Shown here: piece after piece, positions 16,233-24,609 of the stretch
Numbering within the stretch: the first letter of the stretch is position 1
Layout: each line of letters starts with the position of its first letter
Source: Streptosporangiales bacterium
GTDB taxonomy: Bacteria > Actinomycetota > Actinomycetes > Streptosporangiales > WHSR01
Direction of reading: 5' to 3'
Assembly: GCA_009379995.1 (NCBI GenBank)
Contig: WHSR01000012.1
Span: forward strand, 1 to 64,000
DNA: 64,000 nucleotides
The notes under the pieces: model-generated
Told to the model about the DNA's origin: nothing
Seen by the model: the letters and a program-made list of their open reading frames with translations, nothing else
The model's database searches: none
Position numbers and translations under genes: made by a program

Positions 16233-18737
16233 TCAGCCCGATGCCTCGTACCCGTGGCCGTTCTCGACGGCCCACGCGGCGACCTGGGCCCGCGAGCTGA
16301 AGCCGAGCTTGATGAAGATGTTCGCGACGTGCCGCGCCGCGGTCGCCGGGCTGATGACGAGCTCGTCCGCGATACCACGGTTACTCAGACCACGGGCTAT
16401 CAGCAGCGTGATCTCGTGTTCCCGCGGTGTCAGCGTGTTGGTGGGAGCGGTCGGCGTCACCCGGGACAGGTCGGACCGCGCCGCGTGCGTGTGATCACCC
16501 GGTACCGGCGAGGCGTCAGCGGTCTCCGTCTCGATTGCGCAGGCGACCGCCTCGTCGATCGGCATCTCCCGGCCCTCGGCCCACAGCTGCATCAGCAGCG
16601 GCGGACCGAGCTGCCTGCGTGCGGGCGCGAGCAACCCCTCGAGCCGGGCCCCTGACATCGGCGGGCTGCCGACCTGTTCCCGCAGCGCCGCGGCCGCGCC
16701 CGCCAGTTGGACCGTACGCCGCAGGTCACCCTCCCGCGCCGTCAAGGCGGCGAACGCCTCCAGGCCGCGCGCGACGCTGAGACGCGCGCCGGTGGAGTGG
16801 CTCAGCATGAGGCTCTCGGTCAGGTGGGTACGGCCGAGCGCCAGATCTCCCTGGTCCAGAGCCACCCTCGCGATGCCGGCCAGGCACCGAGCGATCTCCG
16901 GACGCGCCTCGACCTCGCGGAGGATCGGGAGGGCCTCTTCGTAGTACCGCCGGGCCGCGGCGTGGTCACCGCGCACCTGGGCAAGCATCCCGAGGCCGGA
17001 GAGGGTACGGGCGGCGCCCCACTGCTGGTCGATGCGCCGCATCACGGCCAGGGCCGCCTCACCGCTGCGCTGCGCCTCGCGCAACCTTCCCTGAAGCGCG
17101 GCGAGCGCGCCTCGGGTGCCGAGCGCATAGCCCTCGTTCCACGCGTCGCCGCAGGCACGGGCGGTCGTGAAGGCCTCCTCGATTCGGGCGGCCGCGTGCT
17201 CCAGCCGTCCCTCGCGGAGGTCGACTTCCGCGAGGACGTTGAGGGCCGAACCCACCCCGACGTCGTCGCCGCCGGCGCGGCACAGCGCCAGCCCTTCGAG
17301 GGCGCGCTCCTCGACCTGCGCGGGATCCTGCTCGTGGTAGGCGATCTGGGCGCGCCCAACCAGGGCGGCGCCCCGAACGGCCGGCGGCACCTCGGGGGCG
17401 TCGAGGGCGAGGAAGCTGTCGAACCAGGCACCGCCCTCGGTGAAGTATCCGCGGACTACCCAACAGGGACGCAGCGCCGTGCAGATCCGCAGCCCTTCCT
17501 CCGCGTCACCGTGTTCGAGGCAGTGCCCCAGGATGGATCGGAGGTTGTCCTCGTCGCAGTCGTACCGGCGGAACGACGCGACGGTGACCGACCACGGGGC
17601 GGGAATCAGGGCCATCCCGGTCGCCGATATGCGCTCGGTGGTGTGCACGGCGTAGTCGCGGGACCGGCACCGTAGGTCCTCCGCCTCGCCCGCCTCGATG
17701 AGGCGTTCGGCCGCGTACTGCCGGATCGTGTCGAGCATGCGGTACCGGACCTCGCCGGCCACCTCGCGGTCGACCACTATCAGCGACTTGTCCACCAGCG
17801 CGGTCAGCAGGTCGAGTACGTCCTCGGCCGGCAGGTCGTCTCCCGTGCAGATTTGCTCGGCCATCTCCAGCGACCAGCCGGCGAAGCCGGCGAGCCGCCG
17901 CAGCAGAACCTGCTCCGGCTCGGTGAGCAGCTCGTGGCTCCAGTCGATGGTGGCGCGCAGCGTACGCTGGCGCGGCGGCGCGGTGCGGTCGCCGTTGCCG
18001 AGGAGCCGGAAGCGGTCACCGAGCCGGGCCGCGATCTGTTCCACCGAGAGCACCCGGACGCGCGCCGCGGCCAGCTCGATCGCGAGCGGGACGCCGTCGA
18101 GGGCCCCGCACAGCCGCGCCAGGGGCTCAGCGTTCTCCGCGGTGATGGCGAACCCAGGCCGCGCCGCGGCGGCGCGCTCGGCGAACAACCGCACCGCCTC
18201 GTGACGGGCCAGTCCCTCCGGCGTGAGAGGCGCGTTGGGTGGCGGCAGCGACAGCGGCGGCACTCGCCAGATCGTCTCGCCCGGCATCCGCAGCGGTTCC
18301 CGGCTCGTCGCGACGATGCGCAGCCGCGGACAGCTGGCGAGCAACGTCTGGCAGATGTCGGCGCACGCTTCGATCAGGTGCTCACAGTTGTCGAGCACGA
18401 GCAGCAAACGGCGCGGCCGCAGAGCGGCGGAGAGCGTGTCGGTCAGCTGCCGGTCCGCCTCCTCCACGACGCCGACCGCGTTGGCCACCCGCCGAACGAC
18501 AAGGTCGGGCTGTTGGAGGTCGGCGAACTCGACCAGCCACACCCCGTCGTCGTACTCGTCGACCTGCGCGCCCGCGAGGTGCAGGGCGAGCCGCGACTTG
18601 CCGATGCCGCCGGTCCCGCACAGCGTTACCGCCCGCGTCACGTCGAGGAGCTGCCGAAGCTCGGCCATGTCGCGCTCGCGGCCGACGAAGCCGTTCGGTT
18701 CGGCCGGCAGGTTGTGCTGAAATGTCCGTGGAGTCAT
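16233..18737 (-). CDS. LuxR-family regulator with NB-ARC ATPase and TPRs
   Basis: An 834-residue cytoplasmic regulator. An N-terminal AAA/NB-ARC domain shows GRERDMAELRQLL, Walker A CGTGGIGKSRL (near residue 43), Walker B RLLLVLDNCEHL and SREPLRMPGE; TPR-like helices span about 380-700. The last 65 residues are a LuxR helix-turn-helix beginning LTPREHEITLLIARGLSNR. Such proteins are signal-gated activators; no sensory ligand is evident. The ATG at 18737 is followed by MTPRTFQHNLPAEPNGFVGR, the usual N-terminus. It lies between the multicopper oxidase gene and the truncated ligase on the same strand, and could regulate either. Confidence 0.95.
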   Translation of the reverse strand: MTPRTFQHNLPAEPNGFVGRERDMAELRQLLDVTRAVTLCGTGGIGKSRLALHLAGAQVDEYDDGVWLVEFADLQQPDLVVRRVANAVGVVEEADRQLTDTLSAALRPRRLLLVLDNCEHLIEACADICQTLLASCPRLRIVATSREPLRMPGETIWRVPPLSLPPPNAPLTPEGLARHEAVRLFAERAAAARPGFAITAENAEPLARLCGALDGVPLAIELAAARVRVLSVEQIAARLGDRFRLLGNGDRTAPPRQRTLRATIDWSHELLTEPEQVLLRRLAGFAGWSLEMAEQICTGDDLPAEDVLDLLTALVDKSLIVVDREVAGEVRYRMLDTIRQYAAERLIEAGEAEDLRCRSRDYAVHTTERISATGMALIPAPWSVTVASFRRYDCDEDNLRSILGHCLEHGDAEEGLRICTALRPCWVVRGYFTEGGAWFDSFLALDAPEVPPAVRGAALVGRAQIAYHEQDPAQVEERALEGLALCRAGGDDVGVGSALNVLAEVDLREGRLEHAAARIEEAFTTARACGDAWNEGYALGTRGALAALQGRLREAQRSGEAALAVMRRIDQQWGAARTLSGLGMLAQVRGDHAAARRYYEEALPILREVEARPEIARCLAGIARVALDQGDLALGRTHLTESLMLSHSTGARLSVARGLEAFAALTAREGDLRRTVQLAGAAAALREQVGSPPMSGARLEGLLAPARRQLGPPLLMQLWAEGREMPIDEAVACAIETETADASPVPGDHTHAARSDLSRVTPTAPTNTLTPREHEITLLIARGLSNRGIADELVISPATAARHVANIFIKLGFSSRAQVAAWAVENGHGYEASG

Positions 18738-19082
18738 GCTGGGGCCGGGGTTACCAGGATCTCTCTCTCCCCCATGGTCGCATTCGCGAGGCGGGCTGCG
18801 CCCGGTTTGTCGTGAGGTCTACTCCAGTCCTTCGAAGTTTCCCATCTCAACTGTGCCAGTCTGCTCTTCCCGCGATTCCCATGGAAGACCCAGCGGGCAC
18901 TCGGGGTTCTTTCAGCTACGGCACCTTGACTGGATGGCGCGGGGTCCTCTCCCGGCAGGTGGCCGGCACGCACACGACCGCCGGGAGGGGGGTCCCATCC
19001 ACCTCCTTCCCGGCGGCGCATAGGAACCGGCCCCGGCGTGACCCGGTCTTCACCAACGTTCGCGTGCTGGACGCCGACGAAG
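18738..19082. other. Intergenic region upstream of the LuxR gene
   Basis: 345 bases between the end of the multicopper oxidase gene and the start of the regulator gene. Reading frames of up to 95 codons occur on both strands, but their composition is not protein-like. No strong hairpin was seen. The regulator promoter presumably lies here. Confidence 0.5.
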
Positions 19083-22000
19083 TCACCTCGGACGTACCCG
19101 GATGATCCCCCACAGGCCTTCGGACAGCGCCCACCGCAGGACGCCGGTGCGGTACGCGTAGTCGCCCGGCTCCCCGGCCGTGAAGCTCAGGGTGCGCAGG
19201 CTCCCCGTGGTGAGGCCGCCGAGGGCGCCGACCCGCGGCTCGTCGAGGTGTTCCTCCATCGGCCAGGTCTGCTCGTGGATGTGGAAGCTGTGGTTGCGCG
19301 GCCGGTCGGCCGCGGCCACCAGGTGGAGCCGAACCTCGTCCCCGGGGGCGCACTCGAGCAGCGGCGTGCCGGGTTCGGGGTCGGCGAGCGACGGTCGCAT
19401 GGGCAGCAGGTGGGCGCTGCGGTAGTTGACCGCCTTCTGCCCCGAGTCCTCGGGCTCGTCCTCGAGATCGCGGACCGGCTGGGTCTCGTCACCGTCGTGA
19501 TACTGCCGCAGACCGTCCTGGAGCACGAGCACGAGCTCGTGGACCGGCCCGCCGCTGGGGCCGCGCAGGATGGCCTGCTCGCCGACCCAGCGCTCCCGGC
19601 CGGTCGCCGGGTCGTACGGCGTCACGTCGGACGGCTCGACAACCAGCGCGCCGACGAGCCCGCGATGCCGGTGCGTCCGTACGTCCGCGCGATCCTGGAG
19701 CAGCATTACACCCGGCACGTCCGCGTACCAGCGGTAGGTCTTCGACTCCTCCGGCCGCACGGTGCCGTCCTCGTTTTGGCCGATCCAGGAGCCGTCGCTG
19801 ACCCGCACGTCGTATCGCAGCAGGCTGGGGTGCATCGACACCCGCGCCGAGGTCTCCCGATCCGCCGGGTCGTCCTTCGCCGGGAGCGGCGGGTCGAACG
19901 GCGTGGCCGGAGGCGCTCCGCCGAGCTCGTTGGCGAGCGTCACCTCGACCCATTCTCCGACCCGGCAGCGCAGCACGAGCGGCTCGTCCTCCGGCGCTCC
20001 CTCGACCACGTAGACGAGACCGTACGGGTCGGTGCGCTGGTCGCTGTAGCGGATCTCGCGGGCGACCGCCCGGACGTGGTAGCGCCGTGCCTTCGCCGGG
20101 TCGTACGGCGGCAGCGGCTCGTCCTCGAACGCCCCCGGCAACGGCGGCAGGTCGTCCTGGCGGGAGTCGTGTAGCCGGAACAGTCCCCAACAGCCGAGCC
20201 AGGTGTCGTCGATGGAGGCAAGCGACCACAGGTAGTCGCCGGGGCCGAACGTTTCGTCGACGTGGAAGTTGAACGCCTCGGAGATGCCGATCGTCTGCTG
20301 GTCGCGCAGCGGCGAGTCCGGGTCGTCGCGCCAGGCCCGCCAGCGCATCCCGTGCATGCCGAAGCTGTGCTGCTCCTCGTGCGAACCCTGGTAGAGCCGG
20401 ATCCGGATTCGTTCGCCCGGGTAGCCGCGCAACACAGGGGTGCCCGGATCGCCGTGCACCTTGCTGGAGAACCAGTTCGCCGGGTCGCCGGGACGCTCGT
20501 GCAGCGGCTCGCAGCGGTAGTCGACGGCCATGACCCCTTGGTCGTCGAACGCGCCGGGAAAGGCCGGCGGGTTGATCGGAACGCCCTCCTCACCCGGCCC
20601 GTGCTCGAAGAGCGGTACGAAATCGGCGACGCCGAGCACCTGCTCGCGGAACGCCGACCCGTCGGGCAGCTTCACCACCGCCTGTGTCGCGTTATGTACC
20701 TCGCGGCCGTGGTCGTGCGGATCCACCCACACCGCGCCCTTGGGCTCGGCGACCATGCAGCCGAAGAGCCCGTGCCGCTGCCGCTCGTTGGCGAGCAGGT
20801 GGTCGTGGAAGAACACGGCCCCGAACTCCTCGTCGCAGTACCACCGGTAGATCCACGAGTTGTAGCGCGCGTGATCCTCCGGCCCCTGGTCGGCCGTGGC
20901 CGTGCCGGACAGGTAGTTCCAGCCGACGCTCGCCCCGTCCGCGACCAGTGGGTCGAACTTCACCAGGTGTACGTGCAGGCCGCACTCGGGCTGGAACGGG
21001 AGCACCGCGTCGAACGCCGTCTCCTCCCGGCAGCCGGTCGGGAGCGCGTTGGTCAGCGTCAGCTCGAGTACCTCGCCCTTGCCCGCGCGGATGGTGATCG
21101 GCTGGATCTCCCGCGTACCGTCCTCAAGCTGCCTCCGGAAGTCCTCGACCCCGCCGGCCGCGTCCACCTCCTCCTTGAGTACGAAGAAGACCCCGCGGTG
21201 GTCGTGCCAGCTGGTGCCGTGCCCGTCGCCGCGGCTCCGGAAGTAGGTGATCTTCCCTTCCATGACCACGAAGTGGTAGCGGCGCACGGGCGGATCGACG
21301 TCCTTCGGCGTCACCTTGGTGAACGCCTCACCCGGCTGCGGGTCCTCGCAGAACGCGGCCCTCTCCAGCTCCGTCGGCTCCCGGCCCATGCCGTCGGGCA
21401 TGTGCGGCGTGCGGGGCGGGCGCGGCGACTTCTGCGGAAACTCGCCCGGCATGAACGCGGGAAAGCCGGGCTTCCCCGGCGTCGGCGGCGGTGGCGGCTC
21501 CGGGTTGCTGGGCAGCGGCTGCAGCGCCTCGATGGGTGTGCCGTCCGGGTAACGGCCGCTGCCGTCCTGCAGCACGTCGAACACCCGCCAGATCCCCCAC
21601 ATCCCGGAGTGGAAGTGCGGGTAGAGGTGGCAGTGGAAGATGGCGTCGCCGGTCGCGCGCTGGACCGAGCCGGCCTGCTTGTCGCCCGGCTCGTCCTCGC
21701 CGATCGTTTCGAAGCTGAAGGCCTGCTGGGGGCTGATCGTGATCGAGTCGACGATCGGCGACTCCGCGTTCGCCGGCACCGCCCGCCACTGGTGCAGGTG
21801 CAGGTGGAAGACATGGGTCTCCTTCACCCCAGCGTGCACCAGCCGGATCCTCGACCGGTCGCCCCGGTAGGCCCGCAGGACCGGCGTCGCCGGATCGCCG
21901 AACAGCCACGAGCTGTGGTGCTGCTCCTCGCCGACGATCTGGTCGCGCACCGGGTCGATCTCACCGGCGTCCAGCATCTGCTCGTACGCGAGCGCCCGCC

Positions 22001-22856
22001 AGCCCATCGGCTCGGTGCGGTAGCTGATCAGCATCATCGAGTCGTGCTCGGGCTCGCCGTGGTCGCCCGGCTCGCCGTCGTCGCCGTGATCGCCGTCGTC
22101 GCCGCCGTGGTCCTCCGGCCACAGGACCGGCTTCAGCCGCTCGCCGCCGGCGGCCACGGAGTGCGTGTGCGGACGCGGCCGCTCGCACACGTAGACGGGG
22201 TGCGGCGGCGGGACGGGGTTGTGGTTGTCCGTCTCGTCCTGCATGAAGACGACGTACTCGCGGAAGCTCTTGTCCTCGCCGGGCGGATGCACGTCGGCGT
22301 ACAGCCCGTCGACCAGCGGCGCCCCGGTCACCGGGTCGGTCCAGGCGGCACCCTCCGGCTCCACCACCAGCGCACCGAAGAGACCATGGGCCTGCGACCC
22401 CTCCTCGCCTCCGCGCAGGTCGGCTAGGTCGTGGAAGAAGAACACGCCCTCGGCGTCGCAGACCCACTCGTACGTGCGGCGGCCCCCGTCCGGCTCGGCC
22501 GCCGAGTCGGGGTTACGCCCCACCGCGCCGCCGTCGGCGGTGTGCACGTCGTACCGCACGCCCTGTACGTGGATGCCGGCCCGCCGCGGCAGCTCGTTAC
22601 GGAACCGCACCACCACCCGCTCCCCCACCTGGGCCCGCAGGACCAGGGGGCGCACCAGCCGGTGCGGCTCGGGCAGCCTGTCGGGCTCGTGGATCGGGTC
22701 CGGGAACGGCACCGGCCAGCTTTCCGCGATCCTCCGGAGCTCCGCCTCGTTCTCGGCGAGCGCGTAGATCATGCCGTCCCGGTCGTGATCGCCCCACGTG
22801 TCGTAGGCGATCGGCACCGGCAGCGCGACGACGTCGTAGGTCCTTCCGGCAGCCAT
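19083..22856 (-). CDS. Giant multicopper oxidase (MnxG size class)
   Basis: A 1257-residue protein composed of repeated cupredoxin domains. Copper-ligand motifs visible: HVFHLHLHQW (near residue 352), FHCHLYPHFHSGMWG (near 407, the HCHxxxHxxxxM set joining type 1 and type 3 sites), CGLHVHL (near 629), FFHDHLLANERQRHG (near 683), a third-domain GMHGMRWRAW (near 832) and SFHIHEQTW near the end. Ordinary laccases have 450-550 residues; this length is like MnxG, the catalytic subunit of the Bacillus manganese oxidase, and some actinomycete copper oxidases. There is no signal peptide or Tat motif at the N-terminus. A His/Asp-rich loop (near 250-275) may bind metal. The substrate is unknown; manganese or phenolics are possible. 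Confidence 0.92.
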   Translation of the reverse strand: MAAGRTYDVVALPVPIAYDTWGDHDRDGMIYALAENEAELRRIAESWPVPFPDPIHEPDRLPEPHRLVRPLVLRAQVGERVVVRFRNELPRRAGIHVQGVRYDVHTADGGAVGRNPDSAAEPDGGRRTYEWVCDAEGVFFFHDLADLRGGEEGSQAHGLFGALVVEPEGAAWTDPVTGAPLVDGLYADVHPPGEDKSFREYVVFMQDETDNHNPVPPPHPVYVCERPRPHTHSVAAGGERLKPVLWPEDHGGDDGDHGDDGEPGDHGEPEHDSMMLISYRTEPMGWRALAYEQMLDAGEIDPVRDQIVGEEQHHSSWLFGDPATPVLRAYRGDRSRIRLVHAGVKETHVFHLHLHQWRAVPANAESPIVDSITISPQQAFSFETIGEDEPGDKQAGSVQRATGDAIFHCHLYPHFHSGMWGIWRVFDVLQDGSGRYPDGTPIEALQPLPSNPEPPPPPTPGKPGFPAFMPGEFPQKSPRPPRTPHMPDGMGREPTELERAAFCEDPQPGEAFTKVTPKDVDPPVRRYHFVVMEGKITYFRSRGDGHGTSWHDHRGVFFVLKEEVDAAGGVEDFRRQLEDGTREIQPITIRAGKGEVLELTLTNALPTGCREETAFDAVLPFQPECGLHVHLVKFDPLVADGASVGWNYLSGTATADQGPEDHARYNSWIYRWYCDEEFGAVFFHDHLLANERQRHGLFGCMVAEPKGAVWVDPHDHGREVHNATQAVVKLPDGSAFREQVLGVADFVPLFEHGPGEEGVPINPPAFPGAFDDQGVMAVDYRCEPLHERPGDPANWFSSKVHGDPGTPVLRGYPGERIRIRLYQGSHEEQHSFGMHGMRWRAWRDDPDSPLRDQQTIGISEAFNFHVDETFGPGDYLWSLASIDDTWLGCWGLFRLHDSRQDDLPPLPGAFEDEPLPPYDPAKARRYHVRAVAREIRYSDQRTDPYGLVYVVEGAPEDEPLVLRCRVGEWVEVTLANELGGAPPATPFDPPLPAKDDPADRETSARVSMHPSLLRYDVRVSDGSWIGQNEDGTVRPEESKTYRWYADVPGVMLLQDRADVRTHRHRGLVGALVVEPSDVTPYDPATGRERWVGEQAILRGPSGGPVHELVLVLQDGLRQYHDGDETQPVRDLEDEPEDSGQKAVNYRSAHLLPMRPSLADPEPGTPLLECAPGDEVRLHLVAAADRPRNHSFHIHEQTWPMEEHLDEPRVGALGGLTTGSLRTLSFTAGEPGDYAYRTGVLRWALSEGLWGIIRVRPR

Positions 22857-22998
22857 GAAGCCCCCTGTCTACTGGCTCTGGATACGCCCCCGTTGTGGCG
22901 AAAACCCCGCGTTTGCCGACATTCTCGCCCTTCCTTCGTCGTCCCGAGGGCATAAAGCTCGAAGACCGAGGTCGGCGACGCGGGGGGATGGTCCGGAC

Positions 22999-23682
22999 CT
23001 AGCGCGGCAGACCTCCGCGGTGGAGACGCCCGACACCGGGAACGAAGCGCCCCACCTGGGCGGCGTAGCGCTCGTACGCGAAGCCGTGCTGGCGATGCAG
23101 GTAGGGCTCTTCCACGACGCGAACCACAAGCTCGATGCCCGCGACGAGGACTGCGAGCCCGACGACGGCGATCAGGTTCGGCACGGCAAGGGCCAAGCCC
23201 AGCCCCATCAGGCCCCAGGCGGCGTAGATCGGATTGCGCACGACGCGGAAGAGCCCGTCCGTGAGCAGCGTGGTGCGTTCGGTCGGGTCGACACCGATCC
23301 GCCAGTACGTCCCCATGGCGAGCTGGGCCACGAACGCGCCCAACACGCCTACCCCGGCCAGGATCACTCCGGCGAAGCGCAGCGACGGCACGTCCAGGAA
23401 AGACAACGGGGCCCAGCCGGCCAGCTCGCCCAGCGGAGCGAGGACGCCGACGGCGCCGCTGCCGACGACGGTCGCCAACACCGCCCACAACCCCGAGCCC
23501 GGACGGACGGAGCGAATGCCGGTGTCGCCGGTGTAGCGATATTGGAGCCAGACCCGCACCCCACCAGCCAGTACGACGAAAAGAGCGAACACCACGAGCG
23601 CAATGACGGCCACGGCAATCACCTCCGAATGGGCGATCGTCACCAGGCAGACGGTACCCGCGGCCGCCCTCCCGCCGCCCAT
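22999..23682 (-). CDS. ICMT/PEMT-like membrane methyltransferase family protein
   Basis: About 227 residues with four or five membrane segments and, in the C-terminal part, the phospholipid/isoprenylcysteine methyltransferase pattern LFRVVRNPIYAAWGLMGLG followed by VVRVVEEPYLHRQHGFAYERYAAQVGRFVPG. These motifs bind S-adenosylmethionine at the membrane in homologues; the bacterial substrates are mostly unknown. ATG 23682 lacks a good Shine-Dalgarno sequence, and GTG 23643 (VTIAHSEV) is an equally likely start. It follows the DinB-like gene by 16 bases, so the two are probably cotranscribed. Confidence 0.85.
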   Translation of the reverse strand: MGGGRAAAGTVCLVTIAHSEVIAVAVIALVVFALFVVLAGGVRVWLQYRYTGDTGIRSVRPGSGLWAVLATVVGSGAVGVLAPLGELAGWAPLSFLDVPSLRFAGVILAGVGVLGAFVAQLAMGTYWRIGVDPTERTTLLTDGLFRVVRNPIYAAWGLMGLGLALAVPNLIAVVGLAVLVAGIELVVRVVEEPYLHRQHGFAYERYAAQVGRFVPGVGRLHRGGLPR

Positions 23683-23698
23683 GGTGGTGCCAGCGAGC

Positions 23699-24289
23699 CT
23701 ACGCCGGCTGCGCTTGCGCCTCCCAGGGCTGGAGCCACGGGGTGGCCGGCCAGCCCTCCGCGGCGGCCATCAGCGGGAAGGCGGTGGCGCCGTCCACGCA
23801 CTCCCGGATGATGTCGGCGTGACCGGCGTGACGTGCCGTCTCCTCGATCAGGTGGAGCAGGACCCAGCGCACCGACCATGCCTCGACGTCGTCGGGGAAC
23901 CAGGGCACGCCCCGCGGTACCGGCACCGCCTGCCCGAGGTCCTCGATCCCGGCGATGACCGCCTCAGTCTCCGTGGCCACCTGCTCATAGTGGTCGAGCA
24001 CATCGGCCAGCGTCTCGTCCGGGCCGAGGCGGAAGTTGGCGACGTAGTCTTCCTCCGCGTCTTCCCTGGACGCCTGCTCGCGCTGCAGGACGACATTGAT
24101 CCAGTTCCGCTCCACGTCCGCGACGTGTTTGATCAGGCCACCGACACTGAGCGAACTCTTGGTGGGCGTCGCCCGAGCCTGCTCGTCGGTCAGCCCGTAC
24201 GCCGCGATGCGGAGCACTAGGCGTTGCTGGGCAAGGTAGGCGAGCAGCCCCTCACGCTCGTCGGCGACCGGGGGGACCTGTCCAGGCAT
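23699..24289 (-). CDS. DinB/DUF664-family protein
   Basis: A 196-residue four-helix-bundle protein with the metal-binding histidines in LSVGGLIKHVADVERNW and LLHLIEETARHAGHADIIRE, typical of DUF664 within the DinB superfamily. Relatives include thiol-dependent (mycothiol or bacillithiol) transferases and detoxification enzymes. ATG 24289 has GGAGG nine bases upstream. It heads a two-gene unit with the membrane methyltransferase. A perfect 10-bp palindrome lies 45 bases upstream and may be its operator. Confidence 0.85.
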   Translation of the reverse strand: MPGQVPPVADEREGLLAYLAQQRLVLRIAAYGLTDEQARATPTKSSLSVGGLIKHVADVERNWINVVLQREQASREDAEEDYVANFRLGPDETLADVLDHYEQVATETEAVIAGIEDLGQAVPVPRGVPWFPDDVEAWSVRWVLLHLIEETARHAGHADIIRECVDGATAFPLMAAAEGWPATPWLQPWEAQAQPA

Positions 24290-24333
24290 GCGGTTATACC
24301 TCCCTGTTGGGATCAGATGATCAGTAAAGACCG

Positions 24334-24356
24334 AGATGTCCCGTGTCGGGACATCT
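24334..24356. promoter_or_regulatory. Perfect palindrome upstream of the DinB-like gene
   Basis: AGATGTCCCG and CGGGACATCT flank the trinucleotide TGT: 10-bp arms, no mismatch. It lies 45 bases upstream of the DinB-like start and in the divergent gap before the ligase at 24610. The short spacer suits a dimeric repressor site better than a terminator. It is unlike the ACCGNNCGGT sites found nearby. Confidence 0.5.
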
Positions 24357-24435
24357 GAATCATCGCACCCGGCACCGGCCCTTCGCGCCCTCGGCGCCAG
24401 GGTTGACAGGCATCTCGGCTCGGGTCATCATCGCG

Positions 24436-24457
24436 TTGGACCTACCGGTCGGTCCAA
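24436..24457. promoter_or_regulatory. TetR-type operator, ACCGNNCGGT family (site 1)
   Basis: Outer arms TTGGACC (24436-24442) and GGTCCAA (24451-24457) are perfect complements; the core includes ACCGGTCGGT. The site lies about 150 bases upstream of both the ligase operon at 24610 and the DinB-like gene. It shares 18 of 22 bases with the site at 35513. The rest of the 24290-24609 gap shows only the separate palindrome at 24334. Confidence 0.6.
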
Positions 24458-24609
24458 TGCTGCGAACGCGTGGCGACCGGAGTCGTGGCGGCGTTCGGAT
24501 CAGCCGTTGACGCTCGGGGTGGAACGTCGAACGAAGGCGAGACGATGAGGCCGTCACCGCTCTGTCGGGTGCCCCAAAACGGGGCCCAGCGGTCCTCGAG
24601 GAGGCAGCG

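Noticed and set aside
16069-16275. Short frames between the LuxR gene and the truncated ligase
   Set aside because: They overlap the terminator region or the regulator gene and show no protein-like sequence.
20262-22427. A 721-codon plus-strand frame opposite the multicopper oxidase
   Set aside because: The composition is Arg/Val/Leu repeats without motifs, and it lies wholly antisense to a gene with clear copper motifs.
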